64,000 bases of DNA from MWEH01 sp035409945 (GTDB lineage Bacteria > Bacillota > Clostridia > Christensenellales > DTU072). The stretch spans positions 1 through 64,000 of the forward strand of contig DAONQC010000006.1 of assembly GCA_035409945.1 (NCBI GenBank), in the 5' to 3' direction. The notes under the pieces are model-generated. The model saw nothing but the letters and a program-made list of their open reading frames with translations. It was not told the DNA's origin and did no database searches. Below, one piece after another: positions 11,001 to 19,138 of the stretch (positions within the stretch are counted from its first letter, which is position 1; each line of letters starts with the position of its first letter). The position numbers and the translations under genes are program-made.

Positions 11001-12121
11001 ATAGCGATTTTTCTAACATAACTACTGACCTTATAGTCAATGCAATCTATGCCATAAATTCATATACAATTAGTTTTAATACTAACGGAGGGTCTTCTCT
11101 TGAATCGATTACAAAAGAGTATGGCTCTACTTTAATGACTCCAGATGACCCGGTGCTGGAAGGACATACTTTTGCTGGTTGGTATGCCGATAATAATACA
11201 TTTGACACCCAATACGAATTTATAACAATGCCTGGTGTAGATTTTACATTATATGCAAAATGGGAAGTTATGAAACTCAATGTGGTGTTTAGAGATTCTA
11301 CAAATGTTATACTTTCTGACATTATTAACTATGGCGAAAGAATTGAAAAGCCAGCAAGCCCTGAAAAAACCAACTGTGTATTCGTGGGCTGGTACGCGGA
11401 TGTAAATCTAACAGAAGAGTTTGATTTTTCAAAGGTACATAATGCTGATAAAGAAATTTATGCGAAGTGGACACATGCAACAAATGTTGTAAATATTGTT
11501 GTTACCAATGGTATGGAACAGACAACACAAAATGTTTCAATGATAGTTGGCAAAGAACTCGATGAACTATCTAGTTTACTTAGGACATATAAAGACACTA
11601 GGACTGGATATACATTAATTGGCTGGAGTTATAAAGACCTATCCACAAGCGAAGTTAAAGCAATAACTGAAGAAACAACATTTGATTATGATGATGAGTT
11701 TGAAATTATCGCTAACTATGCAGCCAATGTTTATACTATAAGTTTTAATTTAATCTATGATACGGACGATGAAATTGCCCCTATTACAGTATCATTTAAT
11801 GGCGTTGTCGAAAATCTTCCAGAGCCCATAAGAGAAGGGTATGAGTTTTTAGGTTGGTACGCAAGAGATCAAAAGATGGAGAATGGTAGTGTATATACGA
11901 GTCCAGATAACCTATCGCTTGCTGCAAAATGGGAAATAACAGCAGGTGCTGATATTACAAACGAAAATCCAAATAATAAAGCTAGTGAAGTTTTTAAATC
12001 TCCGTGGCTTTATGTAGGTATTGGCGTGACAGTTTTGGTTATAGCAGGATCTGTTTTACTTGCGTTAAAACTAAAAAAGAGTAAAAAAATCGTAGATTCT
12101 GAAGCGAAAACAAACGAATAA
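8087..12121 (+). CDS. Giant LRR/InlB-repeat surface protein, C-terminal part
   Basis: Same frame as the preceding part, beginning immediately after the TAA at 7988-7990; 8087 is simply the first ATG, without a good ribosome site or signal peptide. It carries about 17 InlB B-type/Flg_new repeats with consensus TGYTFxGWDK, then a linker, a hydrophobic transmembrane segment (about residues 1305-1326, SPWLYVGIGVTVLVIAG...) and a Lys-rich cytoplasmic tail. No LPXTG motif. It is most likely the 3' half of one roughly 2,580-codon gene; on its own it would be untranslated or a pseudogene fragment. Confidence 0.7.
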   Translation: MPANNITVYAKWAPASYSINYTLNNGTDPGNPESYNIETETFNLINPARTGYTFIGWSGTGIIGDPSTSVTITKGNYGSRTYTANWQANTNTAYEIKYYQQNILDDNYVLFSTDNLTGTTDTTATVTSYENKYIGFMYTATGSILSGNIAGNGSLVLEVYYNRIVYIAKFMNGETEHDKQNIRYGGNFVVPSNPTKTKTQQYTYTFNGWNPIVPDTISNNITFNATYEETLNKYTVTFKDHDGTVIGVPQDIEYGSAATAPANPTRTGYTFSGWDKVFTNITDTQTVNATYSPITYTITYELNSGSISGHVTKYTIETETITLVTPTRIGYTFDGWYGNANLTGDAITKIIKNSTGNVSLYAKWVPNTNTKYTIKYYQQNILNDNYTLVAIDGTNVGTTGDTVNLEGYEGKYTGFSFNAENSTVTGVIAADGSLVLGVYYNRNVYSATFLNESALYNKQDIRYRGNIITPTNPTKARTQQYTYTFSGWDRTIPSEITDNITFNATYEETLNKYTVTFKDHDGTVIGVPQDIEYGSAATAPANPTRTGYTFAGWDKIFTNITDTITVNATYSPITYTITYELNGGSISGHTTEYTIETETITLINPTKIGYTFTGWHNNAGCEGVTITKINKGSTGTVKLYASWAPNANTAYKVKYYQQAIINGGYSLYETDATKSGQTGQVVTLTGYENRYTGFSFNSEISIVTDTIAADGSLVLEVYYDRNIYTATFINEGVEYNKQTIRYGGNILTPTNPTKESTQKHTNTFSGWDKEIPLEITESITFIAQYTETLNKYTYTFYDEDQIAILSQATVDYGTEIIVPVNPTKAKTQQYTYRFSGWDKGIPATVSDDIDFYATYIQTINKYTYTFYDENKTIVLKGATINYGEEIIPPVLNPTKERTQEYTYTFDGWDKLIPERIINDVDFCATYIATKNKYAVTFKDGETVLSNQEIKYGLGATSPAMQLKIGHTFVGWDSDFSNITTDLIVNAIYAINSYTISFNTNGGSSLESITKEYGSTLMTPDDPVLEGHTFAGWYADNNTFDTQYEFITMPGVDFTLYAKWEVMKLNVVFRDSTNVILSDIINYGERIEKPASPEKTNCVFVGWYADVNLTEEFDFSKVHNADKEIYAKWTHATNVVNIVVTNGMEQTTQNVSMIVGKELDELSSLLRTYKDTRTGYTLIGWSYKDLSTSEVKAITEETTFDYDDEFEIIANYAANVYTISFNLIYDTDDEIAPITVSFNGVVENLPEPIREGYEFLGWYARDQKMENGSVYTSPDNLSLAAKWEITAGADITNENPNNKASEVFKSPWLYVGIGVTVLVIAGSVLLALKLKKSKKIVDSEAKTNE
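8360..10450 (+). repeat. About 835-bp tandem modules inside the InlB-repeat gene
   Basis: A module beginning with a KYYQQ segment recurs near 8360, 9196 and 10031. The stretches around 8773-8900 and 9606-9735 are nearly identical at base level. This marks recent tandem duplication and a likely recombination hot spot. Confidence 0.7.
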
Positions 12122-12176
12122 AAAGCGACATGCTTGTAATATATTGATTACTATAACCTAAATTGATTATTAAAAG

Positions 12177-12210
12177 GCGTGAAAAATAAACCGCGCTTTA
12201 TTTTTTACGC
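12177..12210 (+). terminator. Strong hairpin terminator after the surface-protein gene
   Basis: A 14-bp stem with one G.T pair (12177-12190 with 12197-12210), loop CCGCGC, and a T-rich right arm. It separates the surface-protein gene from the DUF4143 ATPase promoter. Confidence 0.75.
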
Positions 12211-12226
12211 AATTTAGGCAAAAATG

Positions 12227-12277
12227 TTGACTAAGGGATACTTTTCGCGTAAAATAAAGTTGACTTTAGATTTTACG
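12227..12277 (+). promoter_or_regulatory. Promoter with 30-bp palindromic operator before the DUF4143 ATPase
   Basis: TTGACT (12227-12232), 17-bp spacer, TAAAAT (12250-12255). A palindrome at 12248-12277 has arms CGTAAAAT and ATTTTACG and inner arms AAAGT and ACTTT, covering the -10 and the transcript start. A second, diverged copy lies at 14034-14065. The palindrome also shows that codons upstream of ATG 12287 belong to the control region. Confidence 0.65.
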
Positions 12278-12286
12278 AGGTTTGTT

Positions 12287-13519
12287 ATGGATAATGTATA
12301 TTTAAACAGATTGGCTGAGGGAAAATTTCAAACTATCGCTAACATGTTCCCAGTAGCATTGGTATGTGGTCCTAGGCAAGTAGGAAAGACTACAATGCTT
12401 AAGCATTTAGCAAAAGACGAAAATAGAACCTATGTATCTTTAGATAATTTAGAGCCGAGAACGCTTGCCGTGAACGACCCAAAATTGTTTTTTCAAAGAT
12501 ACAAAACACCAATATTAATTGATGAAATACAATATGCACCGAATCTCTTCTCATATATTAAGGTAATGGCGGACAATAACAAGAAAGCGGGAGAATTTTG
12601 GCTAACTGGTTCACAGAGCTACTCGATAATGAGAAATGTAACAGAATCTCTAGCTGGAAGAATAGGCATTATGAATATGTATTCGCTAACACATAGTGAA
12701 ATAAAAGGGAGCTTACTTGATGCACCCATTGATTTTAGTTTTGACAACCTAACAAATAGTCGTGCAAATAGCCCCAAGTTAGACTTACAAGAAGTGTTTA
12801 AATATATTTATTTCGGAGGGATGCCTAAGCTTATAAATGCAAGCGAGAAAGAAAGAGATAGCTATTTTAGTTCGTACATACATTCATACCTAATGAGGGA
12901 TATAATGGAACTCGGAAAAATTTCCGACATTGTGAAGTTTAATTTGTTTTTATCTGCATGTGCTCTGCAGGTAGGGAATGTGGTAAACTATGCAAATTTA
13001 GCAAATGTAGCAGGTATTTCTCAACCGACTGCAAAAGAGTGGTTAGATATGTTACAAGGTATGGGAATTGTGTATTTAATTCGGCCATATTTTAACAATT
13101 CTCTTAAAAGATTAACAAAAACTCCTAAGTTGTATTTTTATGACACAGGCCTTTGTTCATATATATCGCGAGTACCTTCTGCTGGAAATCTGCAATTAAG
13201 TTATATGGCTGGAGCATATTTTGAAAACTATGTAATGAATCAATTAGTTATTAAATATGACCTCATGTACAATGCGCCACAAATCTATTTTTATAGAGAT
13301 AGTGACAAAAATGAAATTGATATTTTATTAGAGGATTTTAATGGCTTTACGCCACTTGAAATTAAGATGTCAGCCAATCCAAATAAGAGAGTTGTAAGCC
13401 GATTTAAGGTTATAGAAAAACTTGGTAAACAAGTAAAGAATGGTGGCATCATCTGTTTAATTGATGATATTTATCCAATCGATGAGAAAAACAGCCTAAT
13501 TCCAGTTTCGGTACTATAA
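12287..13519 (+). CDS. DUF4143/AAA_14 family ATP-binding protein
   Basis: A 410-residue cytoplasmic ATPase. Walker A GPRQVGKTT (about residue 27), Walker B ILIDEIQ (about 80), and a C-terminal DUF4143 part with a nuclease-like EIDILLED...LEIK pattern resembling PD-(D/E)XK folds. The start ATG 12287 is preferred over 12224 because the upstream codons lie in the operator palindrome and ACGAGG sits at the right distance before 12287. The family is very common in gut bacteria and its role is undefined. This is one of three divergent family members in the window (also 23743 and 25206). Confidence 0.85.
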   Translation: MDNVYLNRLAEGKFQTIANMFPVALVCGPRQVGKTTMLKHLAKDENRTYVSLDNLEPRTLAVNDPKLFFQRYKTPILIDEIQYAPNLFSYIKVMADNNKKAGEFWLTGSQSYSIMRNVTESLAGRIGIMNMYSLTHSEIKGSLLDAPIDFSFDNLTNSRANSPKLDLQEVFKYIYFGGMPKLINASEKERDSYFSSYIHSYLMRDIMELGKISDIVKFNLFLSACALQVGNVVNYANLANVAGISQPTAKEWLDMLQGMGIVYLIRPYFNNSLKRLTKTPKLYFYDTGLCSYISRVPSAGNLQLSYMAGAYFENYVMNQLVIKYDLMYNAPQIYFYRDSDKNEIDILLEDFNGFTPLEIKMSANPNKRVVSRFKVIEKLGKQVKNGGIICLIDDIYPIDEKNSLIPVSVL

Positions 13520-13698
13520 TTTATCAGATTCCATATAATTGCCAAAAACAAGAATATGTAACGATTAACTAAGGAAATGTTGTATAGTCATTCAGTCATG
13601 TTTTGATTGGTCTGAATTGTCTCTTGAACGCATTTTTGCTATCATGTTATTAATGGCGCTAAAGCGAGATGCGATGATCGAGTTGAAAGGTGGTTGTT

Positions 13699-13986
13699 AT
13701 GAAAACTTGGACAGATTATAAAGAACATGTAAGAGAAACTAATCCTGAAATTGGGAAAGATATTGATGAGATGGAAGCCGTAGCTAGGATTGTGGGCGCT
13801 ATGATTGAGCGTAGGCATGAGCTTAATCTTTCACAGCGCGATCTAGCTTTGCTTTGTGACATCCCTCATTCTACTGTTGCTAGAATTGAATCAGGAAAGA
13901 CAGTGCCTAATCTTAATACATTGCTAAAGGTTTTTAGATACCTTGATATAAATTTAGTGGTAGAAAAATCAATCGATGTATTGTAA
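13699..13986 (+). CDS. XRE-family helix-turn-helix regulator (orphan antitoxin-like)
   Basis: A 95-residue protein with a Cro/C1-type helix-turn-helix (about residues 32-85: LSQRDLALLCDI...STVARIESGKTVPNLNTL). Size and composition resemble HigA-type antitoxins, but no HigB-like toxin gene is found on either side. ATG 13699 is preceded by AAAGGTGG. It could act as a solitary repressor, possibly of the palindrome copy just downstream, but that is a guess. Confidence 0.75.
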   Translation: MKTWTDYKEHVRETNPEIGKDIDEMEAVARIVGAMIERRHELNLSQRDLALLCDIPHSTVARIESGKTVPNLNTLLKVFRYLDINLVVEKSIDVL

Positions 13987-14033
13987 TGTTTATAAGGGCA
14001 CGAAAGTATAGGGGTATTATTCATGTCGGCTTT

Positions 14034-14065
14034 CGTGGAAAATAAAGTGGACTTTAGATTTTACG
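14034..14065 (+). repeat. Second, diverged copy of the DUF4143 operator palindrome
   Basis: Nearly matches 12248-12277: AAAATAAAGTGGACTTTAG core and right arm ATTTTACG kept, left arm eroded. No gene follows it on the plus strand, suggesting a relic of a duplicated or deleted DUF4143 gene. Confidence 0.6.
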
Positions 14066-14130
14066 AAGCTTTCTTGAGTTTGGCGGTATAGGTTCCTAAA
14101 ATACTGAAAAATGATTGCTGAATATGTAAA

Positions 14131-14154
14131 AACGAGGCTAGTGATAGCCTCGTT
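14131..14154 (-). terminator. Intrinsic terminator of parB
   Basis: A perfect 9-bp stem (AACGAGGCT/AGCCTCGTT) with a 6-base loop. Read on the minus strand it is followed by a T run, placing it just after the parB stop. Confidence 0.85.
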
Positions 14155-14181
14155 TGGTTTGTATATTAAATGATTTGGAGA

Positions 14182-15084
14182 TTATAAATCTTTTAAGTGT
14201 TCAACCAGTTCGAAGATTCTTTGTAGGTCGTCTGCGTTGAAGTAGTCTATGATAATTCTTCCTTTCTTATCGTTTCCAACTAGCTTTACCTTAGTTCTAA
14301 AGACTCTCTTCATGTCGTCTACTAGATTTCTCATTTCGAGTGTTAGTCTTGCTTTTTCAGCTGCTGAGATTCTCTTTGGTTTTAATTCTGGATTTAGATA
14401 GTAACGAACCTTTTTCTCTAAGTCCCTAACAGACATTCCACCATCAGCTGCATTGTATGCGTAGTCTACTTGGTCTTCCTTTTTAGTTATAGGAATTAGC
14501 GTTCTAGCGTGTCCAGCAGATAATCTATTTTGACGGACAAGGCTCTTAACTTCATCATCTAATTGTAGTAAACGAAGAGAGTTGGTAACACTTGATCTCG
14601 CTTTGCCAATACGCTCTGCAAGTTGCTCTTGAGTATATCCATTAATACTCATAAGTTCGCGAAGTGCTTCTGCTTCTTCAATTGCATTTAGGTTTTCTCT
14701 TTGTAAGTTCTCGATAAGACTTACTTCTCTAATCATACTCTCGTCAAACTGCTTAACGATAGCGGGAACAGTTTCTAAACCTAGTTTCTTCGCAGCGCGA
14801 TATCTTCTTTCACCAGCAACTATCATGTACTTGTCGCCACGTTTAACTAAAATCAGTGGTTGTAAAATGCCATGAACTTTAATGCTTTGTGCTAATTCAT
14901 TTTGTTCTGCCTCACCAAAAGTCTTTCGTGGTTGGTCGGGGTTAGGGAATATTTTAGATAGTTCTAATTCATAAACAGATGTGGAAGTGTTTTCTACTAC
15001 ATCTACGACTGTTGTTTCTTCAATGGTTTCATCTTCAATGCTAGCAAGAAGGTCAGTCAATCCTTTTCCTAATTTCTTTGCCAT
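14182..15084 (-). CDS. parB: ParB/Spo0J-family chromosome partitioning protein
   Basis: 300 residues. N-terminal KKLGKGLTDLL, a ParB CTPase/nuclease-like domain with GERRYRAAK (about residue 91) and ENLQRENLN (about 127), a central helix-turn-helix (about 155-180), and a C-terminal dimerisation part. ParB binds parS, spreads using CTP and organises origin segregation with ParA and SMC. It lies next to rsmG as in many Firmicutes, but parA, which usually sits between them, is absent. The start is ATG with GGAGGAAAAAAT upstream. Confidence 0.95.
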   Translation of the reverse strand: MAKKLGKGLTDLLASIEDETIEETTVVDVVENTSTSVYELELSKIFPNPDQPRKTFGEAEQNELAQSIKVHGILQPLILVKRGDKYMIVAGERRYRAAKKLGLETVPAIVKQFDESMIREVSLIENLQRENLNAIEEAEALRELMSINGYTQEQLAERIGKARSSVTNSLRLLQLDDEVKSLVRQNRLSAGHARTLIPITKKEDQVDYAYNAADGGMSVRDLEKKVRYYLNPELKPKRISAAEKARLTLEMRNLVDDMKRVFRTKVKLVGNDKKGRIIIDYFNADDLQRIFELVEHLKDL

Positions 15085-15186
15085 TTATTTTTTCCTCCAA
15101 ATTTCGTGCTCTAATATTATATATAATGTTTAATAAAATTACATCCTTTTTTAAGTATTTTGCGTCATAGCGCAGATTCGAGTGGA

Positions 15187-15224
15187 TATCTACCGTTGCA
15201 CTCACTATGATAACTAACACATAG
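15187..15224. repeat. Dispersed intergenic repeat, copy 1
   Basis: Core GTTGCACTCACTATGATAAC, recurring in degenerate form at 38042-38076 and 47126-47160. It lies in the 297-bp gap between parB and rsmG, where no gene is visible. Confidence 0.45.
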
Positions 15225-15381
15225 CCACAGATTCACTAAACCACAAGAAGTTTGAGCATAAACTGTTAAGAAAGTGATTTTTAGTATAAGGTATGTACTT
15301 AGTGAGTGTTTTTCATTGGTTAGTTTATGTATTTAATGTATAGCAAGATACACTAAATATTAACGCACTTAAGCTAAACTA

Positions 15382-16101
15382 TCAGGCAAGAGGTTTTTTT
15401 AGAATTAGCTTAGTATCACGAGGATACATTTCAGGGGTGCCTGAAGTTTTTTCATATATTAGTATAACTCTACTAGCATCGGATAAGGGATACTCTTCAG
15501 CTTTTATGAATGTAGCACCCAAAGTTTCCGCTGCTTTACTTCCAGCTGTGAATTCTTCAATATAGTTAGGTCCTTTGTATGCAATAAACTTTCCACCAAG
15601 TTTTAGTAGGGGTAGTGCATATTCTAGCAATACATTTAGTGGAGCAAGTGCTCTTGCTAGTACTATATCAAACTTTTCTCTATGTATATCATTTTGTCCA
15701 AGTACTTCTATTCGCTCAGGGATTACGGTTACTTTATTTAGTGATAGTAGGTCTATAGCGCTGTTTAGAAATGTAGCCTTTTTCTTTATACTCTCAACTA
15801 AAGTTATATATAGATCTTCTCTCATTATTTTGAGTGGTATTCCAGGGAAGCCTGCTCCACTCCCAATATCCACAACGCTAGAACATAGTGGAATATATTT
15901 TGCTGGTATAACGCTATCTAGAAAATGCTTATATATGACATCAGTAACATTAGTTATAGCCGTTAAATTTATCTTTTTATTAGTCTCGTTTAAGAAGTTA
16001 TAGTACTTAAAAAAACTATCTATTTGCAAGCTTGATGGTTGAAATCCACACGGCGCAAATGCCTTTTTAAGCTCTTCTTTGAACGATAACGGTGCGCTCA
16101 A
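15382..16101 (-). CDS. rsmG: 16S rRNA (guanine-527-N7)-methyltransferase
   Basis: 239 residues, the usual RsmG length. Contains the SAM-binding motif VDIGSGAGFPGIPLKI (about residue 71) and the family segment LARALAPLNVLLEYALPLL (about 133). It methylates G527 of 16S rRNA; loss confers low-level streptomycin resistance in other bacteria. The start is TTG (16099-16101) with AGGAGGT five bases upstream, so the upstream extension is not translated. Neighbourhood with parB is the conserved origin-proximal arrangement, although mnmG and parA are missing here. Confidence 0.95.
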   Translation of the reverse strand: MSAPLSFKEELKKAFAPCGFQPSSLQIDSFFKYYNFLNETNKKINLTAITNVTDVIYKHFLDSVIPAKYIPLCSSVVDIGSGAGFPGIPLKIMREDLYITLVESIKKKATFLNSAIDLLSLNKVTVIPERIEVLGQNDIHREKFDIVLARALAPLNVLLEYALPLLKLGGKFIAYKGPNYIEEFTAGSKAAETLGATFIKAEEYPLSDASRVILIYEKTSGTPEMYPRDTKLILKKPLA

Positions 16102-16193
16102 TACGACCTCCTTTTAAAACCTTTTTTGTAGCCATAGATACAAAATAGATATTGAAACCATACTGGTGATTATAGTATATCACTTCACGAGCC

Positions 16194-16440
16194 CATTGAC
16201 AATAACGAGACTTTAGGGGGTGTCTTATGTCGTTGTAATTAAGCCAGTTGTTGTATTCGTTTATATAGTTTTTAGAAAAATAAGGCACATTGATAATAAT
16301 GAGACTTTAGGGGGCGTCTTATGCCGTGTTAATTAAGGAATTAGTAGTATTCATTTACATATATTACTCTAACTACTAAGGCTCGTTGGCAATGATGAGA
16401 CTTTTTGGCATCCTATGGTGTGGCAATAGAGTTAGTTGTC
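16194..16440. repeat. Three diverged tandem repeats (about 95 bp) upstream of rsmG
   Basis: Units begin at about 16194, 16288 and 16384, each carrying a CATTGAYAATAAYGAGACTTT-like core and, in the first two, AGGGGGYGTCTTATG. No credible gene lies in 16102-16706; the open frames here fall within the repeats. Confidence 0.7.
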
Positions 16441-16571
16441 ATAATAAGCGCAACAGTAAACCTGGTACGAAAGCTTCCCAAAATAAGTGCAACTCGTTGA
16501 TTTGTGACAAAAGATATTACTATTAGAATTCTCATATAAAAACTGTCGTGAGTGGCATCGAATTATAGATA

Positions 16572-16672
16572 TTCACTTGTTAACAGTGAAAATAGTGAAT
16601 ATTCACTTTGTACAGTGAATTAAGTGATATGCTCACACGAGCGTTGCGGAAATATGCGCGCGCGTGTATAAT
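16572..16672 (+). promoter_or_regulatory. nfnAB promoter with clustered TTCACT/AGTGAA half-sites
   Basis: Half-sites at 16572, 16585, 16594, 16602 and 16614 form overlapping palindromes, including AGTGAATATTCACT. Downstream is TTGCGG (16644-16649), 17-bp spacer, TATAAT (16667-16672). The spacer is a purine-pyrimidine alternating GC-rich tract (16652-16670), exceptional in this AT-rich DNA. Confidence 0.6.
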
Positions 16673-16706
16673 AACTGTATTGTTTTTAAGAGTTTGGAGG
16701 ATTAAT

Positions 16707-17537
16707 TTGTACAATATATTAGCAAAAAGAGAACTGGCAAAAGACATTAACGAATATGTAATAGAGGCACCAATGGTTGCAAAGAATGCAAAACCTGGTC
16801 AGTTTATAATCCTAATCGTTGAAGAAGGTGGAGAAAGAGTTCCCTTTACCATTTGTGACATGAATAAAGTTTTAGGCACTGTTACGATTTTAGTTCAAAC
16901 GGTAGGCGCTACAACTGCTAAGCTTGCTAAACTTAAAGCTGGCGATACCATAGCTGAGTTTGTAGGTCCACTTGGAAACCCCACTGATTTATCGGGATAT
17001 AAAAAGGTTATGCTTGTTGGTGGTGGTATTGGCGGTGCCGTCATTTATCCCCAAGCAAAACTTCTTCATCAATCCGGCATTGCTCCAGTAACCGTAATGG
17101 GAGCACGAAATAGAGATTTATTAATATATGAAAATGAAATGAGAACATATAGTTCAAGATTTTATCCCATGACTGATGATGGTTCATATGGAGATAAGGG
17201 CTTTGTAACAAATAAGGTAAAAGAACTTTTAGATAATGAAGATTTTGATGTAATACTTGCAGTAGGTCCGCTACCCATGATGGAAGCTGTCACCAATGTA
17301 GCAAGAGATAACCCAGTAAAAGTCATAGTCAGTATGAATAGTGTAATGGTAGATGGAACTGGTATGTGTGGCTGTTGTAGAGTTACCGTGGGTGGAGAAA
17401 CTAAATATGCCTGTGTCGATGGACCAGAGTTTGATGGTAAACTCATTGACTTTACAGAAGCTAGAACTAGAGCCAGCTTTTACAAAGAATTCGAAACTGA
17501 AGAAGATTGCAAAATTAGAGGACCAAGGAAAAAATAA
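16707..17537 (+). CDS. nfnA: NADH-dependent ferredoxin:NADP+ oxidoreductase, small (NfnA-like) subunit
   Basis: 276 residues. FAD/NAD-binding ferredoxin-reductase fold with a GGGIGGAVIYP nucleotide motif (about residue 110) and a C-terminal [2Fe-2S] cluster segment (DGTGMCGCCRVTVGG...YACVDGPEF). Together with the next gene it forms an Nfn transhydrogenase, which in anaerobes bifurcates electrons from NADPH to NAD+ and ferredoxin or runs in reverse. TTG 16707 is chosen because TTGGAGG sits just upstream and the protein then begins with the conserved YNILAKREL; the upstream 33 codons lie in promoter DNA. The 3' end is repeated downstream. Confidence 0.88.
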   Translation: MYNILAKRELAKDINEYVIEAPMVAKNAKPGQFIILIVEEGGERVPFTICDMNKVLGTVTILVQTVGATTAKLAKLKAGDTIAEFVGPLGNPTDLSGYKKVMLVGGGIGGAVIYPQAKLLHQSGIAPVTVMGARNRDLLIYENEMRTYSSRFYPMTDDGSYGDKGFVTNKVKELLDNEDFDVILAVGPLPMMEAVTNVARDNPVKVIVSMNSVMVDGTGMCGCCRVTVGGETKYACVDGPEFDGKLIDFTEARTRASFYKEFETEEDCKIRGPRKK

Positions 17538-17750
17538 AGATTTTAGATATCCTGTAATAATCCTTGGTCGATAGACATACGCAAAGACTTCGAAACTTGG
17601 GAAGACTGCAAAATATTGGATCAAGAAAAAATAATGCTTTGTTAATAGACATGCGTTTCTAAAGAATAGGAAACCGAGGAAGACCATAAAATTAGAGGAC
17701 CGAGAAAAAATAGAGATTAAGATATCCAGTAATAATACTTGGGTAGTGGA
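17483..17750 (+). repeat. Gene-end echo: nfnA 3' end plus two diverged copies
   Basis: The nfnA 3' end (from 17483) recurs at about 17582-17652 (CAAAGACTTCGAAACTTGG...) and 17657-17750 (AAATTAGAGGACCGAGAAAA...). Copies keep traces of the coding sequence (KDFETWEDCKI versus KEFETEEDCKI) but carry stops. They fill the whole nfnA-nfnB gap. Confidence 0.85.
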
Positions 17751-17767
17751 AATAAAAGAGGATAAAT

Positions 17768-19138
17768 ATGGCAATACAGAAAAGAAATAAACCTTCAGAA
17801 CTTAACCCTAATGTTAGGAATAAAAACTTTGAAGAAGTGACTAGAGTATTTACTGCCGAAATGGCTGTGAATGAAGCAACTAGATGCTTGCAATGTAAGG
17901 CAAAACCTTGCGTTAGTGGATGCCCAGTAGGTATAGATATCCCAGCCTTTATAGCAAAGATAAAAGCTAGTGATTTTGATGGTGCAGCAGATGTAATAAG
18001 TGAAGCAAATTTACTTCCTTCCATATGTGGAAGAGTATGCCCCCAAGAGACTCAATGTGAGGCGCGTTGTGTGCTAAATAAAATGGGAGAACCTGTCGCA
18101 ATAGGAGCTCTTGAAAAATTCATAGGTGATTACAAACTGGCAAGAGGAATTAAAACTGAACCAGTCAAAAAGATTGGTAGAAGAGTTGCAATAGTTGGAA
18201 GTGGACCTGCTGGATTGACATGCGCTGCAGATCTTGCAAGAGAAGGTTTTGAGGTTACAATATTTGAAGCATTTCAAAGACCAGGCGGAGTATTAACTTA
18301 CGGAATACCGGAGTTTAGGCTTCCAAAGCGTGTAGTTCAGAATGAGATAAAGACACTTAAAGAACTGGGAGTGGTCATAAAATGTAATGTTGTCGTGGGC
18401 AAAACTGTAATGTTAAATGAGCTCCTCGAAGAGTACAATGCAGTCTTCATAGGCACCGGTGCAGGACTGCCGACCTTCCAAGGGATACCTGGAGAAAACT
18501 TACCTGGGGTATATAGTGCAAATGAATACTTAACAAGAGTAAACCTTATGGAAGCTAGAAAAGAAGGTAGTGCGACTCCAGTATATAGAGGTAAAAAAGT
18601 TGTTGTAGTAGGCGCTGGTAATGTAGCTATGGATAGTGCAAGAACAGCTATAAGAATGGGTGCTGACGAAGTATCAATTGTATACAGAAGATCTAGAAAA
18701 GAAATGCCTGCAAGGCTAGAGGAAATCCACCATGCTGAAGAGGAAGGAATTAAGATGTTACTCCTTACCAATCCTGTTGAAGTTTTAGGTGAAAAGAAGG
18801 TTGAAGGTATACGGTGTATTAAGATGGAACTGGGCGAACCTGACGATAGAGGAAGGGCAAGACCTATTGAAATCAAAGGTAGCGAGTTTGATATAGAGTG
18901 TGACCAGTTAATTATGGCAATTGGGACTAGCCCAAACCCACTGCTTCATAAAGCAACTCCCGATCTTGATGTTACAAATAGAGGGATAATAATAACCAAT
19001 GAAGACGGATTAACATCCATTCCTAATGTATATGCAGGAGGAGACGCAGCAACGGGAGCTGCAACAGTAATTTTAGCTATGAGCGCTGGAAGAAAGGCAG
19101 CAAAAGCTATAAAAGAATCACTGTTGAAGACAGAGTAG
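17768..19138 (+). CDS. nfnB: NADPH-binding large (NfnB/GltD-like) subunit
   Basis: 456 residues. Two N-terminal cysteine groups for [4Fe-4S] clusters (RCLQCKAKPCVSGCPVGIDIP at about 37 and CGRVCPQETQCEARC at about 86), an FAD-binding GSGPAGLTCAADLA (about 142), an NADPH-binding VVGAGNVAMDSARTA (about 280), and a C-terminal YAGGDAATG FAD motif. It forms the bifurcating transhydrogenase with NfnA; glutamate synthase small-subunit homologs share the fold, but the adjacent NfnA favours Nfn. RBS AGAGGATAAAT precedes the ATG. Confidence 0.9.
   Translation: MAIQKRNKPSELNPNVRNKNFEEVTRVFTAEMAVNEATRCLQCKAKPCVSGCPVGIDIPAFIAKIKASDFDGAADVISEANLLPSICGRVCPQETQCEARCVLNKMGEPVAIGALEKFIGDYKLARGIKTEPVKKIGRRVAIVGSGPAGLTCAADLAREGFEVTIFEAFQRPGGVLTYGIPEFRLPKRVVQNEIKTLKELGVVIKCNVVVGKTVMLNELLEEYNAVFIGTGAGLPTFQGIPGENLPGVYSANEYLTRVNLMEARKEGSATPVYRGKKVVVVGAGNVAMDSARTAIRMGADEVSIVYRRSRKEMPARLEEIHHAEEEGIKMLLLTNPVEVLGEKKVEGIRCIKMELGEPDDRGRARPIEIKGSEFDIECDQLIMAIGTSPNPLLHKATPDLDVTNRGIIITNEDGLTSIPNVYAGGDAATGAATVILAMSAGRKAAKAIKESLLKTE

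Noticed and set aside
16067..16288. 73-codon minus-strand frame overlapping the rsmG start
   Set aside because: It overlaps rsmG out of frame and is derived from the 95-bp repeat; the strong AGGAGGT belongs to the rsmG TTG.
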